Shown here piece by piece: positions 7,568-15,729 of a DNA stretch of 64,000 nucleotides. The DNA comes from Neisseriaceae bacterium TC5R-5 (lineage in GTDB: Bacteria > Pseudomonadota > Gammaproteobacteria > Burkholderiales > Chromobacteriaceae). The position numbers and the translations under genes were made by a program. The notes below the pieces were generated by a model. The model was given only the letters and a program-made list of their open reading frames with translations. It was not told the origin of the DNA and did no database searches. Each line of letters begins with the position of its first letter. The stretch's first letter is position 1. The DNA is taken from contig JACCFC020000001.1 of the NCBI GenBank assembly GCA_020830965.2, forward strand, positions 127,500-191,499. Reading direction: 5' to 3'.

Positions 7568-9027
7568 TGAGCGCTGCCATGCTTACCCCCTTACTCAGCT
7601 TCAGCTTTGCGCGTAGCAATGGCGTGTTGCTGCTGGCCGGCACCGCCGGGCGCCAACTGATTCTGCGCGAAGACTGCCGCAGCAGCGCCTGGGCTGAAGT
7701 GCTGCGCTGTCACGGTACGGAACTGAGCAGTGTCGAAACCCTAGCGGCAGCACAGTTCGACAAATGTCTGTCCAGCCACTATGCCAACCGCGACAGCGCC
7801 GCTGCCGAAGTTGTCGATGACATCGGCCAAGACATGGACTTGACGCAGATGGTTGAATCGCTACCCACGGTAGAAGACCTGCTGGAAAGCGAAGGTGACG
7901 CCCCCATCATCCGCATGATCAACGCCCTGCTGACCCAGGCGCTGCGCGATGGTGCCTCCGATATTCATATCGAAGCCTTTGAAGACCGCTCGGTGGTGCG
8001 TTTTCGGCTGGATGGCTCACTGCGCGACGTCGTCAGCCCACACCGCGCCTTGCATGCAGCGATGGTGTCGCGTATCAAAATCATGGCCAATCTCGATATT
8101 GCCGAAAAACGCATTCCGCAAGATGGCCGCATCTCCCTGCGTCTAGGTGGCCGCCCAGTAGACGTGCGCGTCTCCACCTTGCCTACCAGTCACGGTGAAC
8201 GTGTAGTGCTGCGTCTGCTCGACAAAGAAAATGCCCGCCTTGATCTGACCACGCTGGGCATGGCTGACGATACCCTAGCTGCCGTCGACAAAGTAATCCG
8301 TCAGCCGCACGGCATTCTGCTGGTGACTGGGCCGACTGGTTCGGGTAAAACCACCACTCTTTATGCCGCCTTGTCACGCCTGGATGCGCAGCACACCAAT
8401 ATCATGACGGTGGAAGACCCGGTGGAATACCACTTGGATGGCGTCGGCCAAACCCAGGTCAACCCGCGTATCGACATGAGCTTTGCCAAAGCCTTGCGCG
8501 CCATCCTGCGCCAAGACCCGGACGTGGTGATGATAGGCGAGATTCGTGACCTGGAAACGGCACAAATCGCTGTGCAAGCTTCGCTGACTGGTCATCTGGT
8601 ACTGGCCACCCTGCATACCAATGACGCCGCCTCTGCTGTTACTCGGCTGGTCGACATGGGCGTAGAGCCTTTCCTGCTTGCCTCCAGCCTGTTGGGTGTG
8701 ATGGCGCAGCGGCTGGTGCGCCGTCTTTGCCCGCTATGCAAAGCACCGCATCCGGTAGCTTTGGACGATGAGCCGCAACAAAGCCACTACCGCCCGGTAG
8801 GCTGCCCGGCCTGTAATCAATCCGGCTACAAAGGCCGCTATGGGATTTATGAGCTGCTGCTGGTAGATGATCCATTGCAAAGACTGATTCACGATCGCAG
8901 CTCGGAGCAAACCCTGCGCGACTACGCCAGCCAGCACGGCATGCGTTCACTGCGTGATGATGGCCTGCGTTGGGTCAAAGCCGGTGAAACCTCGCTAGAG
9001 GAAATTCTGCGCGTGACCAGAAGCTAA
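7567..9027 (+). CDS. gspE: Type II secretion system ATPase
   Basis: This is the cytoplasmic hexameric ATPase that powers pseudopilus assembly, 486 residues. An N-terminal GspE/PilB domain is followed by the core: Walker A GPTGSGKTTT near residue 258, Asp box EDPVEYHLDG, Walker B with DVVMIGEIRD, and the His box LATLHTNDA. The four-cysteine zinc motif CPLC...CPAC near residues 390-420 is typical of true GspE proteins. It overlaps gspD and gspF by one base each, indicating translational coupling. Confidence 0.95.
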   Translation: MSAAMLTPLLSFSFARSNGVLLLAGTAGRQLILREDCRSSAWAEVLRCHGTELSSVETLAAAQFDKCLSSHYANRDSAAAEVVDDIGQDMDLTQMVESLPTVEDLLESEGDAPIIRMINALLTQALRDGASDIHIEAFEDRSVVRFRLDGSLRDVVSPHRALHAAMVSRIKIMANLDIAEKRIPQDGRISLRLGGRPVDVRVSTLPTSHGERVVLRLLDKENARLDLTTLGMADDTLAAVDKVIRQPHGILLVTGPTGSGKTTTLYAALSRLDAQHTNIMTVEDPVEYHLDGVGQTQVNPRIDMSFAKALRAILRQDPDVVMIGEIRDLETAQIAVQASLTGHLVLATLHTNDAASAVTRLVDMGVEPFLLASSLLGVMAQRLVRRLCPLCKAPHPVALDDEPQQSHYRPVGCPACNQSGYKGRYGIYELLLVDDPLQRLIHDRSSEQTLRDYASQHGMRSLRDDGLRWVKAGETSLEEILRVTRS

Positions 9028-10238
9028 TGGCCGCCTTCCGCTACACCGCCTTCGATGCGGCCGGTAAAGAACAAAAAGGCCTACTGGAAGCCGATTCCCC
9101 GCGTACCGCCCGCATACAACTACGTGAACGCGGCTTGCTGCCCATCGAAGTCGAAAGCGTCAATGCCAACAATAGCGACGCTGGCAGCAATGTGCTGCGT
9201 CGTGGCTTGCCGCGCAGTGAACTAGTGATGCTTACTGCTCAGCTGTCCACCCTGCTTAATGCAGGTCTGCCACTGGAAAAAGCCCTCACCGCCGTCACCG
9301 AACAATCAGAACATCCGCGCAGCCGCACCGTACTCGCCACCTTGCGCAGTGACATCCTCGAAGGCAAAAGCTTTGCCCAGGCACTGGCCGCCGCACCCGG
9401 CGTGTTTCCGCCGCTCTACCGTTCACTGGTACAGGCGGGTGAACAATCCGGCCATCTCGACACCGTGATGGCGCGCCTGGCCGAATACCTGGACAAACGT
9501 GACCAGACCCAACAAAAAGTGATGCTCGCCTTGGCCTACCCGGCCGTCGTCACCCTGGTGGCGCTGCTGGTGGTCACCGGGCTGATGAGCTATGTCGTTC
9601 CGCAAGTGGTGACCGTCTTTGCGCAAACCAAGCAAACCCTGCCCTGGCTTACCCGTGCGTTGGTCGCCACCAGTGACTTCGTGCGGCAATGGGGTATGGT
9701 CGTTGCCCTGATCAGCGTCAGTGCCTTGATTCTGTTCATCCGTGCGCTGCGCGCACCCTTGCTCAAACGCCGCTTTCACCGCCTGCTGCTCAAACTGCCG
9801 CTGTTTGGCCGTCTGTTTCGCGCCGTCAACACCGCACGCATGGCTAGCACGCTCTCCATCCTGGTTGGCAGCGGTGTACCGCTACTGACCGCGCTGGAAA
9901 CCGCACGCGGCCTGATGGGGCTATTGCCGATGCAAGATGCGGTGGCCAATGCTATGGCCAAAGTACGCGAAGGGGTGTCATTGTCGCGTGCCCTGCATAG
10001 CACCCGTGAATTCCCGCCGGTCCTGATACACCTGATTGCCAGCGGTGAATCCAGCGGCACCCTGGCGGCCATGCTGGATCGCGCAGCACAACAACAGGAA
10101 CAGGAAGTGGAACGTAAACTGGCTACCTTTACTACCCTGATGGAGCCGTTGCTGATTCTTGTGATGGGTGGCCTAGTACTGCTTATCGTGCTCGCCATCA
10201 TGATGCCCATCATTGATATGAACCAGTTGGTTCGTTAA
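9027..10238 (+). CDS. gspF: Type II secretion system inner-membrane platform protein
   Basis: GspF is the polytopic core of the inner-membrane assembly platform. It is 403 residues long, begins MAAFRYTAFDAAGKEQKG, and has two copies of the T2SSF cytoplasmic domain (about 70-190 and 270-395). Each domain is followed by hydrophobic segments, and the final one is LLILVMGGLVLLIVLAIMMP. GES/GEQSG motifs are present in both halves. Its TAA stop abuts the end of a dispersed repeat copy, and no gspG-N follow, so the pseudopilins must be encoded elsewhere or be absent. Confidence 0.94.
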   Translation: MAAFRYTAFDAAGKEQKGLLEADSPRTARIQLRERGLLPIEVESVNANNSDAGSNVLRRGLPRSELVMLTAQLSTLLNAGLPLEKALTAVTEQSEHPRSRTVLATLRSDILEGKSFAQALAAAPGVFPPLYRSLVQAGEQSGHLDTVMARLAEYLDKRDQTQQKVMLALAYPAVVTLVALLVVTGLMSYVVPQVVTVFAQTKQTLPWLTRALVATSDFVRQWGMVVALISVSALILFIRALRAPLLKRRFHRLLLKLPLFGRLFRAVNTARMASTLSILVGSGVPLLTALETARGLMGLLPMQDAVANAMAKVREGVSLSRALHSTREFPPVLIHLIASGESSGTLAAMLDRAAQQQEQEVERKLATFTTLMEPLLILVMGGLVLLIVLAIMMPIIDMNQLVR

Positions 10239-10313
10239 GAGCCGATTCAGAAAGTAGCAGTGCTACGGCAAGCAGGCGCAACGCTGGATCAGGGGTTTTG
10301 CTAGCATCTCTAA
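10237..10313 (-). repeat. Dispersed inverted-end repeat, copy A (internally deleted)
   Basis: Read on the minus strand this matches the family seen at five other places in the window: a left end resembling AGAGCCGCTAACAAAACCCC, then TGATCCAG, TTGCGCCT and CTTGCCGTAGCACTGCTACT. The right half is shortened by several tens of bases but still ends CGGCTCTT. It begins at the gspF stop codon and lies before the DinB-family gene. It is inverted relative to copy B on the other side of that gene. Confidence 0.8.
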
Positions 10314-10334
10314 ATCATAAATTAAGGATGACCG

Positions 10335-10880
10335 ATGATAGACCGTACTTACCTGCTCAAGCTGGCCGAATATAACCAGTGGATGAATGACAAAATCTAC
10401 CAGGCCGCCGCCAAGCTCACCCCGGCACAACTGGCCGCCCCCAGACAAGACTTCTTCGGCTCCATCGTGGCCACCCTCAACCACCTGCTGGTTGCAGACC
10501 TGATCTGGCTGACACGTTTCCAGCAACATCCGGCGCATTTTCCGGCACTGGCCATTCTCGACCAGCTACCTACACCGCAAGCGTTGGATCAAATACTTTA
10601 CCCCGACCTCGCTAAGCTGACGGTACTACGCCAGCAACTTGACCAGTGCATCACGCAACTGGTTGGCGAAATTCAAAGCGCCGATCTGCAGCAAACTCTC
10701 AGTTATCGTACTATGCGCGGTATTAGCGCCAGCAAACCGTTTACCAGCGTACTGGCCCATTTCTTTAACCACCAAACCCACCACCGGGGGCAACTCAGCA
10801 CCTTGCTGTTCCAGGCTGGTCTGGACATAGGTGTTACCGACTTGCTCGTATTATTGGATGATGTGGCGGCTGATGTTTGA
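10335..10880 (+). CDS. DinB/YfiT-family four-helix protein
   Basis: This 181-residue protein has the DinB fold: four long helices and three metal-binding histidines, the first in NHLL near residue 49 and the others in the late FFNHQTHHRGQ motif near 140. Family members include divalent-metal-dependent thiol transferases and many proteins of unknown activity, so no reaction is assigned. The gene stands alone between two inverted copies of the dispersed repeat (10237-10313 and 10919-11035), which suggests acquisition or mobilisation with them. Its start has a purine-rich leader (aaggatgacc). Confidence 0.85.
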   Translation: MIDRTYLLKLAEYNQWMNDKIYQAAAKLTPAQLAAPRQDFFGSIVATLNHLLVADLIWLTRFQQHPAHFPALAILDQLPTPQALDQILYPDLAKLTVLRQQLDQCITQLVGEIQSADLQQTLSYRTMRGISASKPFTSVLAHFFNHQTHHRGQLSTLLFQAGLDIGVTDLLVLLDDVAADV

Positions 10881-10918
10881 ACGGCGTAGGCGGCTACGAT
10901 GGATGATTGAATTTGCCT

Positions 10919-11035
10919 TAGAGCCGCGAACCCCCCCCTGATCCAGCGTTGCGCCTGCTTACCGTAGCACTGCTACTGTCTGCGTCGGCGTGCCTTGGCT
11001 CAGGATCTCTTCGCGGTTTTGTTAGTCGCTCTCAG
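10919..11035 (+). repeat. Dispersed inverted-end repeat, copy B
   Basis: A full-length copy. The left end TTAGAGCCGCGAAC runs into CCTGATCCAG, GTTGCGCC and the core TACTGTCTGCGTCGG, then CCTTGGCTCAGG, CTCTTCG and the right end GGTTTTGTTAGTCGCTCT, which is the inverted complement of the left end. It carries an 8-C run near its left end. It sits between the convergent DinB-family and fimbrial chaperone genes and could serve as a terminator for both. Confidence 0.85.
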
Positions 11036-11053
11036 GGCCGACAGATGGTTGCG

Positions 11054-11833
11054 CTACTCTATTTTCGACTCCCGCTCACGCCCCACCGCATTTCCATCAT
11101 CATCCAGCAAGATAAGCTGCAGCTTAACAGGCTTGCCCTGACAGGCACGCAGACCGTTTAACTGCACACTGCTGCTTGATAACGGTGCCACCATATCCAG
11201 CGTACCTGTCGCTGGCTGCTGTGGGCTTATCCCGGTACAGGAAAGCTGTAAAGAATAAACCGTGGCGTAATAAGGCGTCGGATTATCAATCTTGAGCTCA
11301 ACGGCTTCTGCCTCCGCCTTCAGTGAAAATGTCAGCTTATCCGGCAAGGCCGTGGCCGGATACGCCAAGCCAACTGGGCGGATAAACACCTTCATTTGCG
11401 TACGCATTGTCACCGCTAACAACTGGGTTGAAGTCGCCTTCTCCGCCTCGGTAGGGGCGGGTGGAACCTCATATAGATTTAACCAGAACAAAGACTCGCG
11501 ATCTTGTGGCAAATTAGTAGCGGTGTTCACCAATCTTAAACTGATTTTTCTACCGGGTTCCAAACGAAAAATAGGGGGCAAAACCAAGAGGGGAGAGTGT
11601 GCCAGCTCGGGTGTGCCATTCGCCTGGCCCTCATCTACCCACACCTGCGCCACCAGTGGATACTGACCTGAATTCAAAACGCTGAAGGATTGCTCAAGAC
11701 GATCAGCAGAAAAAACCACTCTGCTTTTTTCGACCATCACGCCAGCCGTCAGCATATCCGCTAACAATATTAATATCAGGCCAGTCAAACCCTGCAGCCA
11801 TAAGCTCCATCTTGCTCTGTGTTTATTGCACAC
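11054..11833 (-). CDS. Periplasmic fimbrial chaperone (PapD-like)
   Basis: This is a 259-residue secreted protein with a signal sequence and the two Ig-like domains of PapD/FimC chaperones. They carry pilus subunits through the periplasm by donating a beta strand. Domain 1 is visible from VMVEKSRVVFSADRLEQSFSV to the conserved RESLFWLNLYEVPP. Domain 2 includes KVFIRPVGLAYPA and the C-terminal KVQLILLDDDGNAV-like strands. It overlaps the upstream adhesin gene by 11 bases. No usher gene is nearby, so it must work with an usher encoded elsewhere or be a remnant. Confidence 0.82.
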   Translation of the reverse strand: MCNKHRARWSLWLQGLTGLILILLADMLTAGVMVEKSRVVFSADRLEQSFSVLNSGQYPLVAQVWVDEGQANGTPELAHSPLLVLPPIFRLEPGRKISLRLVNTATNLPQDRESLFWLNLYEVPPAPTEAEKATSTQLLAVTMRTQMKVFIRPVGLAYPATALPDKLTFSLKAEAEAVELKIDNPTPYYATVYSLQLSCTGISPQQPATGTLDMVAPLSSSSVQLNGLRACQGKPVKLQLILLDDDGNAVGRERESKIE

Positions 11834-13130
11834 GAATTAGCACCTCTGCCTGTGCCCTATAACGACCTGGCGTCACCGTTTTACCGGGGATTTTGCCGAA
11901 AGTAGCATTCAGCGTTTTGCGATAATAGATATCTCCTCCCGGGCCAGTAGTCAACACTTGGATCGCGCCATCTAGCACCGGTAGCCAGCCGAAATTACCT
12001 ATGCTGGTGGGCATCGCAAAATATACTGCCACACCATCACTCTGCCTGCTTAGGCTAACTCCCACACCTTGTGTGATGCCAGGGCTGCCGTAGTTATCTG
12101 CTATCAGGTAGGGTATGCCCGCACTCGTCACACTCAGATTATTCAAAGAAAGCATAGCTTTGTCATAGGGAACCATAATGGCCATCGCGGTACCTCCGCT
12201 ATCAACAGAGCTACTATTGAATGTGCTAAGACCCGCCCGATTAGGTTGACAATCAAAAATAATATCAAGAGGCTCGCGGGCGGTTTGACCGTTATTCAGC
12301 TGTGACACAGTGAGTGTTGGAAACCGGATATAAGGGGTTACGGTATTGATTTTACAACTGGCCGCACGTCGTACTGCAACCATACCGGAGTAATTGATCG
12401 AGCCCACATAAGCATAAGCATAGGCACCAGTCCACCAGCCAGACAAAGATCCCTCGCTAATATTGCCCGGTGCAATACCCGGCCCGATAAATGCCAGATA
12501 GCCGGCATTCCAAGCGTTAACCCCAGTTATTGCGCCGGTACCGGTAAAAGGCTGATACGGCGTGCCAGCAGCAGCGATGGCTTCATTGGGATAACGAATG
12601 AATTCAAGTTTGACATTACTGAAGTTTTTGGCTTTGACCAGAATAGGATAGTTAGCATTATTGTCTCGATCTAAGTCGACCAAGCGGCGTTTTTGCCAGG
12701 CTTTGGTAAAATAGTTGCCGGTGCTCATATTGGTTAAGCGCACCAGCACACCGGAAATCTGGCTGCGGTAAGCCGCGGGTACTTGTGGGGCACCATCTTC
12801 GTTCAGGCCAGTTAGTGTGCTCAAATTGGTGCCAGCTTCCGTACCATAGTACTCATACAAATCATTAACATCAGCAGCAGCACAGCGAAACAGAATGTGC
12901 TCCGGCCCTTTCAATGAGTTATTCAATGCCAGAGGGGAGGAGGTCACGCTGGCCAGCACTGTACCGGCTGGTTGAAAATTTAGCGTACTCACATTAATGT
13001 TGCCGGGGCTACTCTCAATCCCGCCTGTGGTGTAGTTTTGCGCAGTCCAAGCACCGCTGTCTGTAGAGTAAACACAGTTCCCCGCGGCTTGGGCGGCGAG
13101 CAGCAGCGATGCAGACAAGCACAAGGCCAT
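11823..13130 (-). CDS. Fimbrial adhesin-like protein
   Basis: This 435-residue secreted protein has a receptor-binding-like N-terminal half and a pilin-like C-terminal half (CKINTVTPYIRFPTLTVSQL near residue 257 to a terminal AEVLIRVQ strand), the two-domain plan of tip adhesins. The predicted signal peptide MALCLSASLLLAAQAAG lacks basic residues. A longer start at 13180 would fit if a T7 tract were one base longer. It precedes the chaperone with an 11-base overlap. The ligand is unknown; the adhesin role is inferred from domain layout and context. Confidence 0.72.
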   Translation of the reverse strand: MALCLSASLLLAAQAAGNCVYSTDSGAWTAQNYTTGGIESSPGNINVSTLNFQPAGTVLASVTSSPLALNNSLKGPEHILFRCAAADVNDLYEYYGTEAGTNLSTLTGLNEDGAPQVPAAYRSQISGVLVRLTNMSTGNYFTKAWQKRRLVDLDRDNNANYPILVKAKNFSNVKLEFIRYPNEAIAAAGTPYQPFTGTGAITGVNAWNAGYLAFIGPGIAPGNISEGSLSGWWTGAYAYAYVGSINYSGMVAVRRAASCKINTVTPYIRFPTLTVSQLNNGQTAREPLDIIFDCQPNRAGLSTFNSSSVDSGGTAMAIMVPYDKAMLSLNNLSVTSAGIPYLIADNYGSPGITQGVGVSLSRQSDGVAVYFAMPTSIGNFGWLPVLDGAIQVLTTGPGGDIYYRKTLNATFGKIPGKTVTPGRYRAQAEVLIRVQ

Positions 13131-13260
13131 GGCTTTGCTAGCCAGATGCGGACTAAAAAAAGTGGGGATATTGGTTCCATTCTCTTGTTCGGTTAGCCCG
13201 AACTTTCACCAGCAACACGACAACTGGCGTCTAGACAATATAAGCACTGGCCTGACTATT

Positions 13261-13280
13261 CCTTAACCTGCCAGTTAAGG
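13261..13280. promoter_or_regulatory. Palindrome upstream of the fimbrial operon
   Basis: CCTTAAC and GTTAAGG form 7-base inverted arms around CTGCCA, about 130 bases upstream of the adhesin start. It could be an operator or a small hairpin. The rest of the 570-base stretch between the adhesin and the toxin relic (13131-13700) shows no gene I can support. Confidence 0.3.
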
Positions 13281-13700
13281 CCGTGCGCAGTATTGATGAG
13301 CGGATTTACCCTATTTCACTGTTAGTGAGTCTTGGTCGTTCTATTCAGCACTCAGTGGTGCTTATCTGCCGGTATGGCATTGATGAAATAAGCATAGTCA
13401 GTACCTGCGGCAAATTCCAACTTCCTTTACGGCAACGCCAGTAAATGGTTTGCCAGCTATTGCTATGTTGAATCCGCCAACAAACCTGAGTAATTCGTTA
13501 GAGTCTTGTCCGTGCCGCTATGGCTTAGGCATCAAGATTGATATCTAGCCTGAACTGGTGGACGGCTGTTGTATGGTCACTCGATGCCTATCTGCAACAC
13601 CACAGGCTTTACCTTTCTTAGCGCCTCTCTTGACAACTACAAACGGGCTAGCGGATGTTGCAGTCACCTCCTTTTTACAACCAATATAAAGAAGTCTGCC

Positions 13701-14139
13701 ATGAGCCAAGCCAACGACAACGACGGCATCCGTATTATCTTTAGCGCGCAGCAACTGGCGGCGGTGCTCTCCCACAAAAACATCACCCGGGGCGAAATAC
13801 TCCGCAACCGCTTTTGGGGCTCGCTGGAACTGACTGGTGGCATGCTGGAACTGGTCGGTGCTGGCGTGCTCTGCGTGGCTCCGGAACCGACTGGCCTGAG
13901 CAAAGCCGACTGCGTGCTGTTTGGCGCGCATGGCGCCGATAAGGATTAATGTCTGGGCAAATAGTGCCTCTCCTGGGTACATTTTGCCTTTAAGAGAGAA
14001 TTTAGGCCGCGCACTGGGACTCGGAGTAGTACGTCGAACAGGAAAACTAACACCAATGACCAAGGTAGTTGTTGTGCTGGAGTGTATAAAACGCAATAAC
14101 GTCCCTTACTATGTCTTAACAGCACATCCAGCAATGTAG
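13701..14139 (+). pseudogene. Remnant of a polymorphic toxin (N-terminal region joined out of frame to an RNase A-like C-terminus)
   Basis: Frame 1 (13701-13949) encodes 82 residues, with FSAQQLAAVLSHKNITRGE and a glycine-rich GGMLELVGAGVLCVAPEPTG stretch. These resemble the region before the toxin domain in some secreted polymorphic toxins. Immediately after, a different frame (about 13921-14139) encodes ENLGRALGLGVVRRTGKL, then KVVVVLE and a terminal PYYVLTAHPAM. This looks like the end of a CdiA-CT RNase A-like domain. The middle of the toxin is missing and the two pieces are out of frame, so the gene appears collapsed by a deletion. Assignment is from recalled family patterns; a small intact protein from the first frame is possible. 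Confidence 0.6.
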
Positions 14140-14499
14140 AGGCAACGAAATGAAGAAAGCCAAGAACCAGTTTTTCAAATTAGAACATCAGATCCATTCA
14201 CTGATAGCGAGGCACTTTATCCTTATCTATACCTGCTGTTTGGCTGGTACTTAATGCAGGATTATGATCTGTTCGGGAATACTCTTGAGGAAATTGTCGC
14301 CAGCTACAAGAGCAGGCAACTGACGCCGGAAACGAGTAAGGCAGCTATTCAAGAAGTGAATGACTTTATCAGCAGACACCCTAATGATCTGGATGAGTAC
14401 TTTAACGCTTTATATGGCTTTACTTTTGACCCAGTGCTATGGGGCTATAAAGACACAGTCACTTTCTTTGCACATCTCAAAACCCTGCTGGCAAAGTAA
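14140..14499 (+). pseudogene. CdiI-type immunity gene with disrupted 5' end
   Basis: The frame read from 14152 gives SDPFTDSEALYPYLYLLFGW, then QDYDLFGNTLEEIVASYK, ISRHPNDLDEYFNALYGF and AHLKTLLAK. This is the pattern of contact-dependent inhibition immunity proteins (CdiI_2 family). This frame has no ATG, GTG or TTG until the internal ATG at 14254. A plausible ATG at 14150 is in another frame that stops after 34 codons. A small indel just after 14150 would explain this. An 81-residue product from 14254 is possible but would lack the conserved N-terminus. It follows the RNase-like toxin relic, the expected toxin-immunity order. Confidence 0.65.
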
Positions 14500-14512
14500 G
14501 CTACAGCAGACG

Positions 14513-14536
14513 AAGGGCCAGCCAGGCCCTTGGTTT
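14513..14536 (+). terminator. Hairpin after the immunity gene
   Basis: AAGGGCC and GGCCCTT form a 7-bp GC-rich stem around AGCCA, followed by GGTTT. It is a weak rho-independent terminator 14 bases after the immunity frame's stop. From here to 14982 I see no gene, only A+T-rich sequence just before the phosphorylase gene that may hold its promoter. Confidence 0.45.
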
Positions 14537-14982
14537 CCCCCATCTATCTACGCATTTGTTAAAGCCGTTTAATGGCATTCCCGGGGCTGTTTCCATACAA
14601 GCTCTCGCTCAATATCAAGCGCAAGCGCGCGGTGGTGGCGTAGCGTTGCTGCGTGATCCAGTTCATCCGGTCACTGGAACCGCCAACAAGTCCTGAGCAC
14701 GGGCTTGGATGACAAAGAGATGGCTTTACGGCTATGCTAGCTAGTCTGAGTAAACGGTCTGCTATCGATGTCCCATAAAACTCACCGCGCCATTTTGCCG
14801 GCAGTGTCAGAATATTGCTTCGTAATAAATTGATTTTAAAAGCATTAATAGGGCCGACTTAAATATTTGGCATTATTCAACCATAATTGAGTGGCAAACG
14901 GTTTTTATCGAACTGCATAATGAAGTGGTTCGGCAAGACGGTATGGCGAGATTCTGCGACAACGATAATAAGGAAACACATT

Positions 14983-15714
14983 ATGTTAGCCATCATTGGT
15001 GGTAGTGGCCTGGCGCAATTGCCGGTATTGGAAGTGACACATCGCCAGGTAGTGCGTACACCTTATGGTGACCCGTCCTGCGCGTTGACCTTTGGCCGGC
15101 TGGCCGGGCAAAACGTCGTCTTCATTGCCCGTCATGGTTATGGACACTCTTTGGCTCCGCATGAAATCAATTACCGCGCCAATATCTGGGCGCTGCACGA
15201 TCAAGGTATTAAAGGCATTGTCGCCGTGGGTTCAGTGGGTGGTATTCGCCCGGATATGGAACCCGGCAAACTGGTGGTGCCAGACAATATCATCGACTAC
15301 AGCTGGGGCCGTAAACACACTTATTTTGAAGGGCCGGAGCGCCCGGTCGTGCATGCCGAATTTTCCTCGCCCTACGATGCTGAATTGCGTCAACGCCTTA
15401 TCAAGGCGGTAGCGGCGAGCGGGCATGGTGGCGTGATTGGCGGTGTCTATGCCTGCACCCAAGGGCCGCGCCTGGAAACCAGCGCCGAAATCCTCAAGCT
15501 GGAGCGTGATGGTGGCGATATCGTCGGCATGACCGGCATGCCGGAGGCCAGTTTGGCGCGCGAGATGGGCGTGGCTTATGCCCATTTATGCCTGGTCAGC
15601 AATTGGGCTGCTGGCAAGGGGAGCGGGCCGATGGTGGAGTTTGATGCCACGACCGGAGCCAAGGGTGTGGAAGCGGTGATGGCTGCCTTAACAGCCTTGT
15701 TATCTGCTGCATAA
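14983..15714 (+). CDS. S-methyl-5'-thioinosine phosphorylase / MTAP-family purine phosphorylase
   Basis: This 243-residue phosphorylase of the PNP/MTAP superfamily begins MLAIIGGSGLAQLP. Phosphate- and nucleoside-binding motifs are IARHGYGHSLAPHEINYRAN (about residue 45), CTQGPRLETSAEI, MTGMPEASLAREMGV and VSNWAAG. This pattern, with purine-site residues unlike classical MTA phosphorylase, fits bacterial methylthioinosine phosphorylases that recycle the methylthio by-product of polyamine and homoserine-lactone synthesis. The start at 14983 has an AAGGA leader; the frame extends 32 codons upstream without one. It sits 15 bases before rfbF and may share its transcript. Confidence 0.83.
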   Translation: MLAIIGGSGLAQLPVLEVTHRQVVRTPYGDPSCALTFGRLAGQNVVFIARHGYGHSLAPHEINYRANIWALHDQGIKGIVAVGSVGGIRPDMEPGKLVVPDNIIDYSWGRKHTYFEGPERPVVHAEFSSPYDAELRQRLIKAVAASGHGGVIGGVYACTQGPRLETSAEILKLERDGGDIVGMTGMPEASLAREMGVAYAHLCLVSNWAAGKGSGPMVEFDATTGAKGVEAVMAALTALLSAA

Positions 15715-15729
15715 GCGAGGTGACTCAGC

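Noticed and set aside
10949-11161. Plus-strand frame starting like a lipoprotein signal (MRLLTVALLLSASACLGSG).
   Set aside because: It lies inside repeat copy B and runs into the end of the chaperone gene on the other strand; the similar frame in copy F shows it comes from the repeat, not from a gene.
13545-14096. A 183-residue minus-strand frame across the toxin remnant.
   Set aside because: It is antisense to two recognisable toxin fragments and shows no family pattern of its own.
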